A stretch of DNA of 44,717 nucleotides from Priapulus caudatus. Its lineage: Eukaryota > Priapulida > Priapulimorpha > Priapulimorphida > Priapulidae. The notes under the pieces were generated by a model, which worked only from the letters and a program-made list of their open reading frames with translations, was not told the DNA's origin and made no database searches. The stretch is from the NCBI RefSeq assembly GCF_000485595.1, contig NW_014577848.1:54407-99123 (forward strand), given 5' to 3'. A program made the position numbers and the translations under genes. This document shows, in pieces, positions 11,601 to 23,740 of this stretch (its first letter is position 1; the number at the start of each line of letters is the position of its first letter).

Positions 11601-11777
11601 GCTGCTGCGCTGGTTGCAGGAGTTGTTGTCACGCTGGTGTGTGACGTGACGAGTGACAGACCAGACTTTCTCCTCATCATCGATGCCAGGGATTTCAGCG
11701 AACTTGCTCGTGCTGAGGTTGGCCAGATACGCACCACCGCTCTCCACGGCATGTTCCTGCCACAGGTGTCCACCTAG
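5012..11777 (+). CDS. BCO-like: carotenoid cleavage oxygenase, BCO/RPE65 family (11 exons)
   Basis: Exons: 5012-5144, 5357-5504, 5997-6107, 7317-7458, 8959-9112, 9365-9576, 9913-10158, 10398-10506, 10672-10772, 11059-11173, 11620-11777. All introns are GT-AG, phases match, and the total is 1629 bp (542 aa), normal for the family. The start ATG is the first after an in-frame TAG at 5000-5002, so no upstream coding exon is needed. Family enzymes use Fe(II) to cleave or isomerise carotenoids or retinoids on a seven-bladed beta-propeller. Iron ligands seen: His193 (TAHPH), His256 (YYHSF), His327/328 (FHHINAYED) and His533 (LHGMF). Second-shell glutamates: Glu161, Glu421, Glu476. Other signatures are HYFDGMGLLHRF (72-83), EFGT (115-118) and PDPCK (122-126), the last shared with BCO2 and RPE65. 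There is no signal peptide or membrane segment. Which substrate bond is cut cannot be told from sequence. An AATAAA lies at 11851. Confidence 0.93.
5518..5706. repeat. TG/TGCG microsatellite in oxygenase intron 2
   Basis: A run of GTGC, GTGT and related units fills most of the first half of intron 2. Histidine/threonine-rich open frames read on the minus strand are artefacts of this repeat. Confidence 0.85.
5846..5863 (-). repeat. half-copy of palindromic element terminus (intron 2)
   Basis: TATTATTTACTCCTGATA matches, with one difference, the right terminus of the nested element at 30001-30299 (TATTATCTACTCCTGATA). No partner arm is found nearby, so this is a solitary end or a chance match. 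Confidence 0.45.
6659..6796 (-). mobile_element. second fragment of the same LINE 3' end, in intron 3
   Basis: Read on the minus strand, this segment matches 4362-4496 almost base for base. It covers the end of the ORF2 frame (including ACCATGGATTAATTTC with the stop) and the start of the 3' UTR. It is truncated on both sides and lacks the AAC tail. It lies inside the oxygenase gene in antisense orientation, between exons 3 and 4. Confidence 0.8.
7690..8065. repeat. dispersed repeat with two internal monomers (intron 4)
   Basis: A GTCC tetranucleotide run (7721-7737) precedes two related blocks starting CGGCACAAATCT (7751 and 7928, 177 bp apart). Each continues with AACC/AACG, GCGAC/CTCGACC and TTGATATTCG/TTAATATTCG. 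Interspersed GGTCAAGGG / GGTCAAAGGG words repeat as well. The 87-residue open frame over it has no recognisable domain. Probably part of a transposable or satellite-like family. Confidence 0.6.
8264..8347. repeat. C-rich polypyrimidine tract (intron 4)
   Basis: Long CCACCC/CTCCC tract on the plus strand. Its proline-rich translation is a low-complexity artefact, not an exon. Confidence 0.8.
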
Positions 11778-11850
11778 CGGCCGCCATAGGTACTACTACT
11801 ACTAATAATGATAAGTGTATTGCATAGCAAGTGTAAAATGTTACAATTAA

Positions 11851-11856
11851 AATAAA
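11851..11856 (+). promoter_or_regulatory. polyadenylation signal of the oxygenase gene
   Basis: AATAAA lies 74 bases after the TAG stop at 11775-11777, the first canonical signal downstream and at a usual distance. The true cleavage site cannot be seen. Confidence 0.55.
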
Positions 11857-11859
11857 AAT

Positions 11860-12822
11860 TATGCATATTGTATACATGATACCCTCAAGCAATTGGAATT
11901 GATTGTATATACGATAACAATTTCTAAATCAAATTATATATGATATAAAAGTCCTAAACTTTGAAGAAAATAATGCGTGTTGTCGCAATTCTTGAGCATT
12001 GCTCCTTGAACGTAATGTGTTCACTGCGAACGCGCATTAAAGACATCACACCCATCTACGTATCCTTATCCGTGTGCACACAGTTGGATATTCTCATTCA
12101 AAACCTAATTGAATGCACGAATTTTCTGTCACGTTTTAGTTTGTATACAGTAGATATCTAATCAATGAACTATAATACTTGTATCTTGTATGTAGCAGAA
12201 GCTTAAGCCACCTCTGTGGGACACAGATTTACTACACTACCTCATGTGAGTTTTGTACAGCTTGTCACTCAATGCCATGAGCTATAACGATAGCGATGAA
12301 CGCGTATTAATCTCACATGTCCGTCAGTATGAAGGTATCAGCCTGAGTAATATATTAATTACTAACAGCAGTCGCAGTTTATCTGGGAGCATATGACCGC
12401 ACGTTTGGTGACTTGTTATGTCTGCATAGTATCGTAATTTTTAAAGAATGTGAACTATTCCTGCAAGCTTGCAATTATGAAACTGAATGTGATGACCCCA
12501 GTGCAGTTTGTTGTTTATACAAACATTTGTTTAAGGTTATTTGATTGCTGTGACACCACCTTATCTTTTGGGACCCATTGTCAGAAATATCATTAAATTG
12601 CGATGGTAATTAATGCTATAATAATACTTGTAGCAATATGTTACGATACACTAATAGCATTGGCAGATCGCAGCTGCAATCTGTAACTTATAGTAACAGG
12701 AATTTGGTGATTAATTTTCTGTCACTGTAACCAATTATTATGTTATTAAGATTTATATTTTGTTTTATTTATGTGATTTGTTTAATCTTGACCACTTGAC
12801 TACGGTATTTTAAATATTAGTG
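11860..12822. other. intergenic downstream of oxygenase gene
   Basis: AT-rich sequence with no recognisable gene, RNA or repeat family. It may include further 3' UTR if a later polyadenylation site is used. Confidence 0.5.
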
Positions 12823-13524
12823 TTAACAAGAGCTTATAATACTTAGAGTGTACAACGGAAAAACGGGAAAATAGTGCTATTTCACGACATGATTATTCTA
12901 CTTTGCCTGCGAGTCTGGAATAATTTTATGGTATTGCATTAAGCAGAATTCTTTGCTCTCTAAAACAAGACCAAACGCTTGTCAATACGATACTCCTAGG
13001 CTGAGATATTGGCTCGTAAACTTCCCCTCCCACAGGCCTCACGGCGCCTCGAATCCAACTCAGTCAGCATCCTACTCGCCGCTAATTATCTTTCTTAGCA
13101 CGGCTAATGACCGTCATGATGGAGCCGGCAATGTTTTCTAAATTATGTCTCTACAACGCAGCTCAGTTACTATATGGTGTAGTAAGAGTACCAAATTTGG
13201 GCATGTGACATCAATTATCAGCGCTCCAAGCGGTGACGGAAACCGATAGCCAAAATGCTTAGAGGCGAGTAGGATGCTGACTGAGTTGGATTTGAGGCGC
13301 CGTGAGGCCTGTGGGAGGGGAAGTTTACGAGCCAATATCTCAGCCTAGGAGTATCGTATTGACAAGCGGTTGGTCTTGTTTTAGAGAGCAAAGAATTCTG
13401 CTTAATGCAATACCATAAAATTATTCTAGACTCGCAGGCAAAGTAGCATAATCATGTCGTGAAATAGCACTATTTGCCCGTTTTTCCGTTGTACACTCTA
13501 GGTATTATTAGCTCTTGGTGTTAA
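12823..13524. mobile_element. TTAA-flanked long inverted-repeat element
   Basis: The arms, about 12827-13085 and 13260-13520, are near-identical inverted copies of roughly 255 bp. They contain TAGTGCTATTTC, CTTCCCCTCCCACAGGCC and the complements. The loop is about 175 bp with no protein. Both outer edges abut TTAA (12823-12826 and 13521-13524), the target duplicated by piggyBac-type transposases. The ends (AACA..AGAGCT) are not a canonical piggyBac terminus, so the class is inferred. The opposing open frames at 12953-13141 and 13138-13335 are arm mirrors. Confidence 0.8.
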
Positions 13525-14905
13525 TTTTAGCCTCTCCGATTTTATTTTTTGTGTATGATGATGATGATGTAATGTTCTGCTAGGAACTTAAAACCACATG
13601 TACTGGGAAACTGGATCTGATTCATGTTTACGCACAACTAGTTGTTATTATGTTTATTCTGATGTGAATAACTATTTATTTATTGATATTTCATGGTTTA
13701 CAGAGATAGATCTGCATTTTTCATGTTAAATATACATCCCATCTGACTAGATTATTTACTACAATGGCTTTGTAATAATCTAGATATCTATTATCTAATC
13801 TTTTGCATCTCTAGCAGATGTATTCTCATGCAGTTGACCATTTCAGTTGAAACCTGAATTGATATGGGGAAATCCTAACTTATTTGGCTGGTAATTGCAA
13901 ATGAAATTATACATAATCATTTTAAATTGCTATAGGAAACAAGGAATAATCGGATATGGTTTGTAGGATGTCTTGTTATATATCAGTGTGCTTACATATA
14001 CAATTTTTAAGGTCTGGATATTTTTTTAGTGTGAAATTAATTGCTATAGTACCAAATTACCAATAATGAATGCGGAAAACGTTCTTTTTATATACATGTT
14101 AGTTGCTGTGCTTTTTTTGTTTATATCTTTGCCATTTGAAGCATGTAAATAATGTATTATTCCTTGTAATTTACAACTAGAGTAGATATAATTTTAATAA
14201 TATATTCGTTCACAAATTTAGTGTCAAATATATTGGTACAGTCACGTTTGACATGGAATCTGTCAGGCAGTTCTGTATATGTATATTATTTGTTATATTA
14301 GTTTGATGTCAATTAAACGTGTGTTGTTTTACTGTGAAACTCATGTTGTTACTGTGATGTATTTTCGATTAAATTTGTTTGCGTGTGTGAACGTTATAGG
14401 TGCCTAAAATTAACTATACGTACGCACACATTCGCACGGACGCGTACATGCCCATTGGCATTGATTGGGAAGTATAATAATAATATCTCTGCCATCAATT
14501 TGTCATTACATGTATTGTAACGTAATGTGGTGTTTCTTGGGCATATTGAGGGGATTTCCAGTGAGTGATAGGTTTCTCTGAGAGCGTTAGGATAATGTTA
14601 GGGATAGATGTGACCCTAGGGATGCATTACGTCTGCCCGTCTGCTTCCTGAAATGGAAGTGGCGTTCAGGGCGTGGGTGTGACACGTGTCGTGTGTGCTA
14701 AGCCCAAAGGCAGAAATCTTACTATTTAAATATGTCTAAGGCTCAATAACAGAAAAATCCTAAATAGATATGTCATCATGAGGCTGATATGTCATAAATA
14801 TATCTGAAAACGACATAATGAAATTTTGGACATATGATAGTCATAACTATATTTATGACAGTGATACGTGACAATGTACCTATACTACTCCATGAAAGGG
14901 TTGAC
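13525..14905. other. intergenic, AT-rich
   Basis: No open frame, RNA or repeat family that I can support. Confidence 0.5.
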
Positions 14906-15155
14906 TTCTCATGGTCAATATTGATGGCGATGGGAATCATTAACATAAATAGGTTTTAGCAAATATACACACATTCACGCAGGCATTATATATTATATAT
15001 ATAATATATATTATATATTAGGCGTTCAGTATATATCAGAAGTAGATAATAGGGATTCCCTCTATTATCTACTTCTGGTATTCTCATGGTCAATATTGAT
15101 GGCGATGGGAATCATTAACATAAATAGGTTTTAGCAAATATACACACATTCACGC
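14906..15155. repeat. 75-bp direct repeat (two identical copies) around AT tract and palindrome
   Basis: The unit 14906-14980, starting TTCTCATGGTCAATATTG, reappears unchanged at 15081-15155. The 100 bases between hold an AT tract and a small palindrome (15031-15080). The next copy of that intervening block is at 15361-15420. Confidence 0.85.
15021..15080. mobile_element. small palindromic element, copy 1
   Basis: Arms ATATCAGAAGTAGATAATAG and the near-complement CTATTATCTACTTCTGGTAT surround a short GGATTCC core. The termini are one base different from ATCAGGAGTAGATAATA, the end of the 299-bp nested element near 30 kb. Preceded by GGCGTTCAGT. Confidence 0.75.
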
Positions 15156-15360
15156 TAATATTATATATTATATATATAATATATCTCCAGATATTATCAG
15201 ACACACCATACGTTACGGATAAACGTGTATCAAGGCTATTCAGTTTAGCTTAGTTCAGATACGTGATCATAATTGATTGACTACGCTTATTCTTACGCAT
15301 CTTACAAACATGGAAACATTAATTATATATATAATATATATTATATATTATTATATATTA

Positions 15361-15420
15361 GGCGTTCAGTATATATCAGAAGTAGATAATAGGGATTCCC
15401 TCTATTATCTACTTCTGGTA
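15361..15420. mobile_element. small palindromic element, copy 2 (identical 60 bp)
   Basis: Base-for-base copy of 15021-15080, again preceded by an AT tract, 340 bp downstream. The flanks differ after the palindrome, which suggests segmental duplication rather than two separate insertions. Confidence 0.75.
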
Positions 15421-15837
15421 TTATATATACTGTCTACCGGTGCCCCTTCGCTCCCGCTACAGGAGTCTGTAGACTGTAAAGACTGTAGCGTGCTGCCCCC
15501 TGCTGTGTTCAATATTTGTGAATGTGGGCAGATATTTCTATGCATTTGTACTTACCTACTATGCTCTCATCCGTTTTTGAGAAGGCGTGAATGGATAGCA
15601 GTCTATACTCTTTCTAGCAGAGATTTTACTTACACAACTTCTATTGATGAATGCATTATCCTGAACATCAATCAATATAAAAAATATTTCTGGCGGTAGG
15701 GTACCCGTGAAGAGTGTCATTTTCTAGAAGTCTGATGTGCGGTGAAGCTCTGTATATATATGGAGGTAAACTGCAGCCTCTCCTGTACAGCTGCAGCCTA
15801 CATATATGTCTTACGATTGCTATTGCAACGTATTGTG

Positions 15838-15899
15838 TTTGTTAGTGGTGGTGGTGTTTTTGGTGTTGCTGTTGTTTTTGTTGTTGTTATTAATGATGA

Positions 15900-15939
<40 letters not shown>

Positions 15940-16005
15940 GCTGCTGCTGCCGCTGCTGCTGGCTGCTGCTGCTGTTGTTATTGTTGTTGTTGTGATTGTT
16001 GTTAC
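15838..16005. repeat. GTT/GCT trinucleotide repeat
   Basis: Compound (GTT)n then (GCT)n tract. Open frames reading poly-Val, poly-Leu, poly-Cys or poly-Asn across it are low-complexity artefacts. Confidence 0.9.
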
Positions 16006-16069
16006 ACACGTGCGATTGTTACTAGTATCTGGCAATGAGACTGTAATTGTTATTTTTGGCATTGTTTAG

Positions 16070-19000
16070 CTATTGCATAAAATAAAAAAAGGCGTATTTG
16101 GGTGAGGAATAGCATTTAAACCAGAGCAAGCAAGCTCAAACTAGCTCAATAAAATTACAGAAGTTAAATACAGCGTTTCACAATTATTATTAAAATCATT
16201 TTGTTGTTTTAATACCGTCACCATAAAACAGCTTTATTGGAGCAATAATATTTGCTATAGTATTTCACGATTACAAAATGTTACCAGAGCGTGCGGTAAA
16301 TATACAAGGTTAATAATGTGTAAAAGAACGTATAACTAAATCTAGCGTGCATGTACTAGTAGTTTAGTAATGAGAAGGGTAATGCTGAATAAAATCAACA
16401 CAGCAATGGTTGAGCAGTGAAGGCTCTTTGAATGTCGCGCTCCCTCCCCTCGCCCGGCATTCTGCGGAGCTCCATCTGGTGAGCCTATATGACAGCCTCG
16501 ATCCGAAATACGATGTCTCTTTGTTGCGGAGGCAGCAGAAGATTTGGCCGATTTTAGCTGCTATAGGTATCGCACCGTGACAGAATTGCAAAGAGAGACC
16601 GATAAAACATCTAACTACAGGTAGGTTGGAGAGTTTTGTGCAAATTACGCTACGTACAGAAATATCTAGTATGCAAACTCGTTCGGTAACGGCTGTTTGG
16701 GGTAGTGTTTGGGCAGGTTGCCAACCACTGATTTTGGGATAAAGAATTATTTCAGAGGGGTGGGTATGTAGGTTTTATTTCAGTACTCGCTATATAACAC
16801 TACAACTCTCTTCTGTGAATCTTGTGAAATGTATGACTGTGATGGAGAGCATTTATAAGAAGTGTGTTTTGTAATAAGTCGTTCATAAAAACAGGTGGGT
16901 ATTTTTTGTAACCTGTGTGATATCGGCTTCACCTAGTGTACACTGGTACGTACTTAGGAGCAGTATTCGGAATATTTTTCACCGCATCAGCATACATGAT
17001 CAGTGATCAGAGTCCTCTCATAGATTGTCAAGTTGTAGATTTCAATGTAAGTTTATTTTCGCATCTAAGGCTCATGGGTTTACTTCATTTGAATTATTTT
17101 GGTGATGAATAGGATGTTAATGAGCTCTTAGGGATTGACAGATGTACGTACCAGTGGTTTGCTATTTTGTTACAAAAACTGGTGGAATACCCCCTCCAAT
17201 TTCCTAGTAGAACACATAGCATGCATTTCTATGACACAAATAAGAAAATTTTCTATAATATAGGTTACTACTATACTGTGTACTTAATAGTTACAAGATG
17301 ATTAATTCATACGTGATTTTAATTGCGTGGTAAATGTCTTGTCGTATAATTTATAGCATGATACTGTCAAAGTGTTAAAGGGCACTCTGGTGCAATGGCT
17401 ATATGAGGTGTGTGTGTTGGCAGAGCAGTAACTTAGTAGTAGAGTAAGCTATCTCCTTCTAGACCTATTATCACAGCTGGTGTGGACTGAAACAAATCAG
17501 GATAAAGTAGGTGGGCACAAGAGTAAACAATATAGTGTTTAAGTCAGGGTCCAACCCCCATTTGTGGGTGCTAATTACTAGACCCCTTTTGATTCTTTCC
17601 TAAATTTTTATACTTATCTATCTAAATGTTTTTTGTTTTTTTTTGCTATAGAGCCTGGATAAATAAATTGGCAAAAATAGTAAATTTAACTGAAATAAGT
17701 GTAAGAGTAGGTATAAACAGGTGCACATATAGGTCTATATTTGAGACAGTATACTGATACAGTCATGCATATGGTCATAGCATGATTTATATTTAAGTGT
17801 CATGCAATGGTAACATATATGCATATTTACATATTCATGGCCGTGTCACTAGTTTTAGCTCTTCACGTCAATGTTATGTCAGATTGAAGGGTTAAATTGA
17901 TGATAATTTATACCTGCTGCCACCTGATGTTAATTATGGGGTCATCACTCTGACATTAGTATGCAGACTATAGTGTACAGCTAGATTAATTTTGCGTTAT
18001 GCAATAATAGTAATTATTACATTGTTGTGGCAATGCTATTACCGGAGCAATTGGGAGTCTGGTAATAAAAACAAAACAAATACTTTGGGGAAATACCCAG
18101 TTGTACTCAATTGCCTGCTTCGATTTGTTGCTCAACTGTGTCCAGATAAACTAATCTCTCGGTTTGTGGTCTTGCATGCGACGACGGTGTAGAGTGAGTG
18201 TTGGTGTGATATAAGCGGCCGAACGCACATACTCCCTTCTGCATGACACTTCCCACTCACCTCACCGCAGCTTGGCATTGTGCCAGTTACCAGGGTTGCA
18301 GCTTGGCATCCTTGCCTGAGTTTACAATTCCGTTAGCAATGTGGCATGTGCTCAAGGGGTATGCAAAATATAGTTATTGTCACTGTAGTGGGTTCTCTAA
18401 GAGGTCCGAGCAAGATTCACTCTGTCTTGTTATAGCTATATGGTTTTTAAGTTTCCTTGGCAAATTGGTGTCATTATGATAGTATTTGATTGTAATTTAC
18501 GTGTTAAAATAGATATTAGGCCACCCAATTATACTGCTGAGCATAGGAAATATTTAAATTGTTTTTGGTTTTACATTAGCCATTTGCTGTGAAAGATACT
18601 TGTTCATGTGAATAACCCTTGTGGTACTGTCTTGCACATTAGAATTTGCAAGTTGTATGCATCTTTCATTAAAGTAAAAATGAAAGGTCCCCCAACGTCT
18701 ACAATGGTGCCCAGGGCTACAATGGCGATGCAATACATTGTAGTTATTAAGGAATCTGTTTAATTTTGATCACTTGATACTGATCTGCTCAGATGAATGT
18801 ATACGTTCACTTCTAAAATGGGCAACCTGTCAGCCGAGACCTATCACAAGATGTTACATGGCTAGGAATAGGAGCATGTGCTGATTATAGCTGGTGTCAC
18901 CAGCTGCCATGTTATTGAATCTATTCGATTCCTCCTGGCCAGCCGATCACGGATCTAGTCGATCCACCCAAACACGTGCGTCATTTGATACAAGGATCCC

Positions 19001-19136
19001 CTGATGTACGATTTCGTCATCAGAAAACCATCCTTCTTGTGTAAGGAGTGCCACACGTTTGTTATTGTGACAGATGGCAGTGTTAGTCCTAGAATTGTGA
19101 AACGTTGTGACTCGGTGTAAAATGGTTTTCGTAAAA
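16070..19136. other. intergenic, no gene supported
   Basis: AT-rich. A locally GC-rich stretch at 16430-16620 ends in CTACAG followed by GTAGGT, a good splice donor, and could be a non-coding first exon, but nothing downstream confirms it. The open frames at 17992-18192 and 18243-18479 show no domain. Confidence 0.4.
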
Positions 19137-19189
<53 letters not shown>

Positions 19190-19275
19190 TATATACTATA
19201 CCTATAACATTATAGTATATATATATAATCATATATAGTAATATAGTATATATAATATATATAGGAACTATAACT
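19137..19275. repeat. AT dinucleotide tract
   Basis: (AT)n of about 45 bases followed by degenerate TATA-rich sequence. Confidence 0.9.
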
Positions 19276-19365
19276 ATATCTATACTATATCTATCTATTT
19301 GATATATTATACTTATAACTATGTCTGATACGATAACACAAAATGAGTGGAACTACCATATATGC

Positions 19366-19482
19366 CACCTCTGTGGTGGTGGTGGCAGTGGCAGTGGCGG
19401 CGACGGCTGCGGTGGTGGTAGTGGTGGTGGTGGTGGTGGTGGTGGCGGCAGCGCCGGTGGCGGTGGAGGTGGTGGTGGTGCT
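19366..19482. repeat. GGT/GGC trinucleotide repeat
   Basis: Compound GGT/GGC/GCG repeat. All frames over it (poly-Gly, poly-Val, poly-Pro, poly-His) are repeat translations. Confidence 0.88.
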
Positions 19483-20346
19483 TGTGGGTATGGCTCTGCA
19501 CCACCACTCGCGGTGGTGGTTAAGAGCCATGCCCTGAGCATATTGCTAGTGTGGGGAAGAGGGAAATTCTGTGACTCAGCTGAGAAATAATGAGATAGGG
19601 GCACAGCTTTCGGACGCTGTGCATTGCAGAGAGGGGTGCAAGATGAGGGTTTCACGGATGACTAAATGATGATTTACACTTATTTTCTAGAGTTATATAT
19701 ATGCATTCATTAGGCTTTTATCAAATTTTACTTTAGATTATGGGCTTCAGGGTCTTTGTATCTGTTTAAAGCTTCAATTTATTTAACAGCATACCTTTCG
19801 TTGGTTGAAATATACATGCATTTTCAACAAAGTGCAAAACAATTACGGTTTTATTCGTTGTGTACAGTTGAAAACAACTCCCCAGGGTTTTTTTTATGAA
19901 AACTGCTGAACACAATAGACTTTGATCTGCGCACTTGAGCATTGCAATTTGTAGTAGCAATACGTTTATAGTAATCCAGTTTATTCTTTAGCTACCTTCA
20001 GGCAATTGAGATTGGTGAATGTTCACAATAATGCATGATCAGGCGACCTCAAAATTCAGAACGCTAGTTGTACATTGACCAGTTGGCTCTATCTATCTAT
20101 CTATCTATCTAGCCGTTACGTGTAATATCGCGATAAGGTCAAGGTGGTTGGTACCTATGAATTGTGCAGACGGGTACCCATTATTCGACCGTATAAATTC
20201 AAATGACATGGCAATTGGATATCAAGTGTACGTATTCAGTCAAGGGTTATTTCGTGGTACTATGAACGAAGAAAGTCCGAGATTATTTCCGATTTGCTTG
20301 TATTCCTCATTTCTTTATCGCATCGCTGACGTGCCCGGTAGTAGCA

Positions 20347-20347
<1 letters not shown>

Positions 20348-20418
<71 letters not shown>

Positions 20419-20500
20419 TTAGGTCATTCTGAAAAGAGAGAGAGAGAGAGAGAGAGGGGTGGTTCAGTGATTGAGGGAGCGAGCGAGAAAGAGAAGGAAC
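20348..20500. repeat. GA dinucleotide microsatellite
   Basis: (GA)n of about 65 bases, a short break, then a second GA run to about 20456 and GAGC/GAAA-type sequence beyond. It marks the point where the window becomes richer in CpG. Confidence 0.9.
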
Positions 20501-20884
20501 GTGAGCGAGCGATTCGCTTGATGATTACCCTCGCGCACGTTACCAAAGTTTACCTAATTTCTTAACAGGGAAGAGGCGTATTTTATTTCGCAAACCGGTC
20601 CGGCCGTGTGTCGTCGCCAGTCCGTCGTCGGAGCGTGTCGGCCAGCTGATTTGCGTCGCCGCTCGGGCAATCACGACACCGATTGTCCTCTCTGTTGTTA
20701 GTGTTTATTACGCCGCCTAGTTTCGCCCATTCTCTCGCTCCTTTTTTTTTGTTATCTCGAGCAACCACTTCGTGGGAGAGAGATCGGTCCGCAGATACGG
20801 TCGCACCCTGTTTATCGAGTCGAAATTTCATGGTCTGAAAATTGCATTTATATTGCTCGCTCGGCAAGTCCCCGGGTTCAGACG

Positions 20885-21062
20885 GGCGTGCGCGTGTGCG
20901 TGCGTTCGATGGTGCGTACGTATACGTACGTGCGTGCGGGTGTGCGTTCGAGGGTGCGTACGTACGTACGTGCGTGTGTGCGTGCGTTCGATGGTGCGTA
21001 TGTACGTACGTGCGTGTGTGCGTGCGTTTGAGGGTTCGTGCGTGCGTGCTTGCGCGCGCGCG
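20885..21062. repeat. TGCG/TACG microsatellite
   Basis: Alternating GTGCGTGC and GTACGTAC units with three imperfect copies of TGCGTTCGATGGTGCGTA-like blocks about 45-55 bp apart. The Cys/Arg/Val-rich open frames over it are artefacts. Confidence 0.85.
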
Positions 21063-23615
21063 AGCTACTGCTGATGTGAAGTCATGCTACTCTCCCTATA
21101 TCAAACAACAAAGACATTCTTTGACATCGGACCGGAAGGCTACTGGGGACTGAAATTACTTTTCCAGTGACAAGTGGTCAGCCCAGAATCCGGGTAGCTA
21201 AAAAGAAACTGGTGCTACGTGTTCGGGTACCTAGCTAGTCCAGTCATATTATTCAGTGCGAATAGTACAATTAAATTATGGCTAAAAGTAAAACATTAAT
21301 TACTGGAATGAACGTAAAATTTGAAAGGTCATTGTATTGGCAAAAGTGAACGTGCCTTAATTTAGAGCGGAGTTAGCTTAGAAGATGTCACAAGATGGTT
21401 CAATTTGCTGTGTGGCGATTGGACTCTGGTTTACTCTTCAGTGTATTGCTAATATCGGAGTTATGTGGTATCAGTGACTTGCAGCTATCACCGCCGTAGG
21501 ATAACCAGGCGTGTGCTAAAAGCCCGTGTTTGTGCGTGCGTGCATGCGTGCATGCGCCTCGCGTGGCTGTAAGCGTACGGTCTGCGAGTAAACATCAACG
21601 TTGGTTGATTGCGGTCAGTAATTTTTCAGGTAAATATACCATATCTAAAAACGGCGAGCTGCGTTGCGCTGCGCCAGCCCGCGCCGTCTCACGAACCCAC
21701 GCTGCTGGCAATGGCCTCGAGAAGCTGGATCTTGCGTACAATGCGAAGTTACTCGCGGCGTGTTTACAATCATTGAAGGCTACTATAAATTGCTACTATA
21801 TCCTGGCAGAGCGCCAAGCGCATACCCTGGCATGGCGTTACTCTGCCGGCGGTGCATAGGCGGCGGTAGGTTAGGCGCAGGTTGGCTGCTTGACTGGCAG
21901 TGCGAGGCTAGAGCCGGTAAACATATCGGGGGTTACTAACAGGAGATGGGATAGCTGCAGGATCAGCACGCACACTGCGCAGCTGAGCGTTTGTTAGAAT
22001 AGCTGGGTAATGCGAGGGCCGTGGGCATCTACCGAACAGCAATTACAAAAGTTACATTGTTGTCCCGGTACAATTTGGGAAGCATCACAGGTGTCCAGAG
22101 ATAATATTTTGCAAATTCAACAAACTTCATTGTCGCGAGTCATATATCTAAAGGGGGAAGCGACGACGATTCAGGTTTTCGATAAAGAAGCGCAAATATT
22201 TGCTTAGGTTTCACGTTGACATGGCCCCACAACGGGAGACTGCTGGCTCATTGTAACACGCGGCCTGACATTCACAGCTAGCATGGGGTTCCCCAAAATA
22301 AGCCGACCTGTAGGCTGGACGTATCCTGCCCGGATTTGGCCCCCTTGTTACCGCTACAGAAGTTAGTTGCCGCCATTCGACTCGGGTATAATCGTCAGGA
22401 ATACTCAGCCCGAGTGCACGCCTTTGTGGGTCCTGTGTGCAACTGTATATATGTAAAACCTGGAACACGATCCAACAAAGTTTCGAACCCAGTAGCGATG
22501 CGCTTTTAACTCGAGCGGAGCCGACGTCGTTATCGTTGACCAGTGAGCGAGCAAACTTGACAAACACGTCAGGTTCACTCCTGATTGCAAATAGATGAAC
22601 GCGCTCACGAAAACCGCTCCGTCGTCACAACGATAAACGGCAAAGTCCGTGGAAATTGGACTCCCTCCCCACTAAGCTATAGTCCCCTGCACCGGCATGA
22701 CCAGCGACATGCATTGCGAAGCCAGCGACCGATTGATTCGCTTTCTCCGTGTAATGTGACGCGCTTGCATCGGCTGTTGGTTCAGCAACGACACGAACCG
22801 AATATTAATAATCAGTGTTAATATAATGGCAGTGGCGGTGTTGTGATCGGTTACCGTAATCCGAGAATGAAGTTGTCATCTCGGATATATCTGATGGTAG
22901 CTTCAATGAAATTCCTCGTACGCGCTGCAGAAGACTCCGGCGATATCGATTTATTGATCAGTAAATCGATTACGTCAATCAAAGCGATCAACTTGTTGGA
23001 TGCACTGGTTCTGCTATTCGTCATATCGTGTTCGGTACTTTCAGATTCGTTATATAAACACTGGGAGCATTTTCCTTGGCAGTTTACGGCGTGCATGGTG
23101 GTTTGTGTATGTGGTGTGAGGCAGGCAGGCAGCCCGCTGGGGTGAGATTGCCGTCTTTGTCTAGCTAGCTATAGCTGCAATCCTTCTCTTACCCTGAGAA
23201 ATGCCAGCAGATGGGTGCGAAGACTGCGGCAGCTGGTGCAGCAGTTGACTCACCCCTCCTTGTTCGACGTACGATGAATGCACAACTATTTTTTGTCGAG
23301 CGTGTATGTGATCGCATCAGATGTTGTTTTTTTGTTGTTGTTTGAATCGGCGCTGGCTGTCGATTACTTTGCATAAATTCATTAGAAAATGAGAGTCAGG
23401 CCCGACTCGAGGCTTTGACCGGCGATGTGGAAAACCGGCACTTGAATAGAAACGGCTACTTTGTCGCACTAATGTAGGTCGGGTCGCACGCGAAACTCTT
23501 AGATCAACGATTTAACTCAATGTGTGTATACACTGCGCACCATTCTAATTAGGGTTGCAGGCAATCAATCTGCCAGTGAAATTCGTCGTTTCATAGAAAA
23601 GGATATAATTTGCGA
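21063..23615. other. CpG-containing intergenic segment, no gene supported
   Basis: Several open frames of 65-118 residues on both strands overlap one another and carry no domain I recognise. None has a convincing splice partner. The segment could hold 5' exons of a gene lying outside my recognition. Confidence 0.35.
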
Positions 23616-23619
23616 CGCG

Positions 23620-23694
23620 CCATGCGCACACGCACACGCACTCACACGCACATATGCGCGCGCGTGTGTGTGTGTGTATGTGTGTGTGTGTATG

Positions 23695-23734
<40 letters not shown>

Positions 23735-23740
23735 TGTATC
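23620..23740. repeat. CA / TG / TGCG compound microsatellite
   Basis: CACACGCA repeats switch to TGTG and then TGCG repeats around a CGCGCG centre. A related 33-bp direct duplication, TGTATACGCCTTC-containing, follows at about 24030-24095. Confidence 0.85.
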
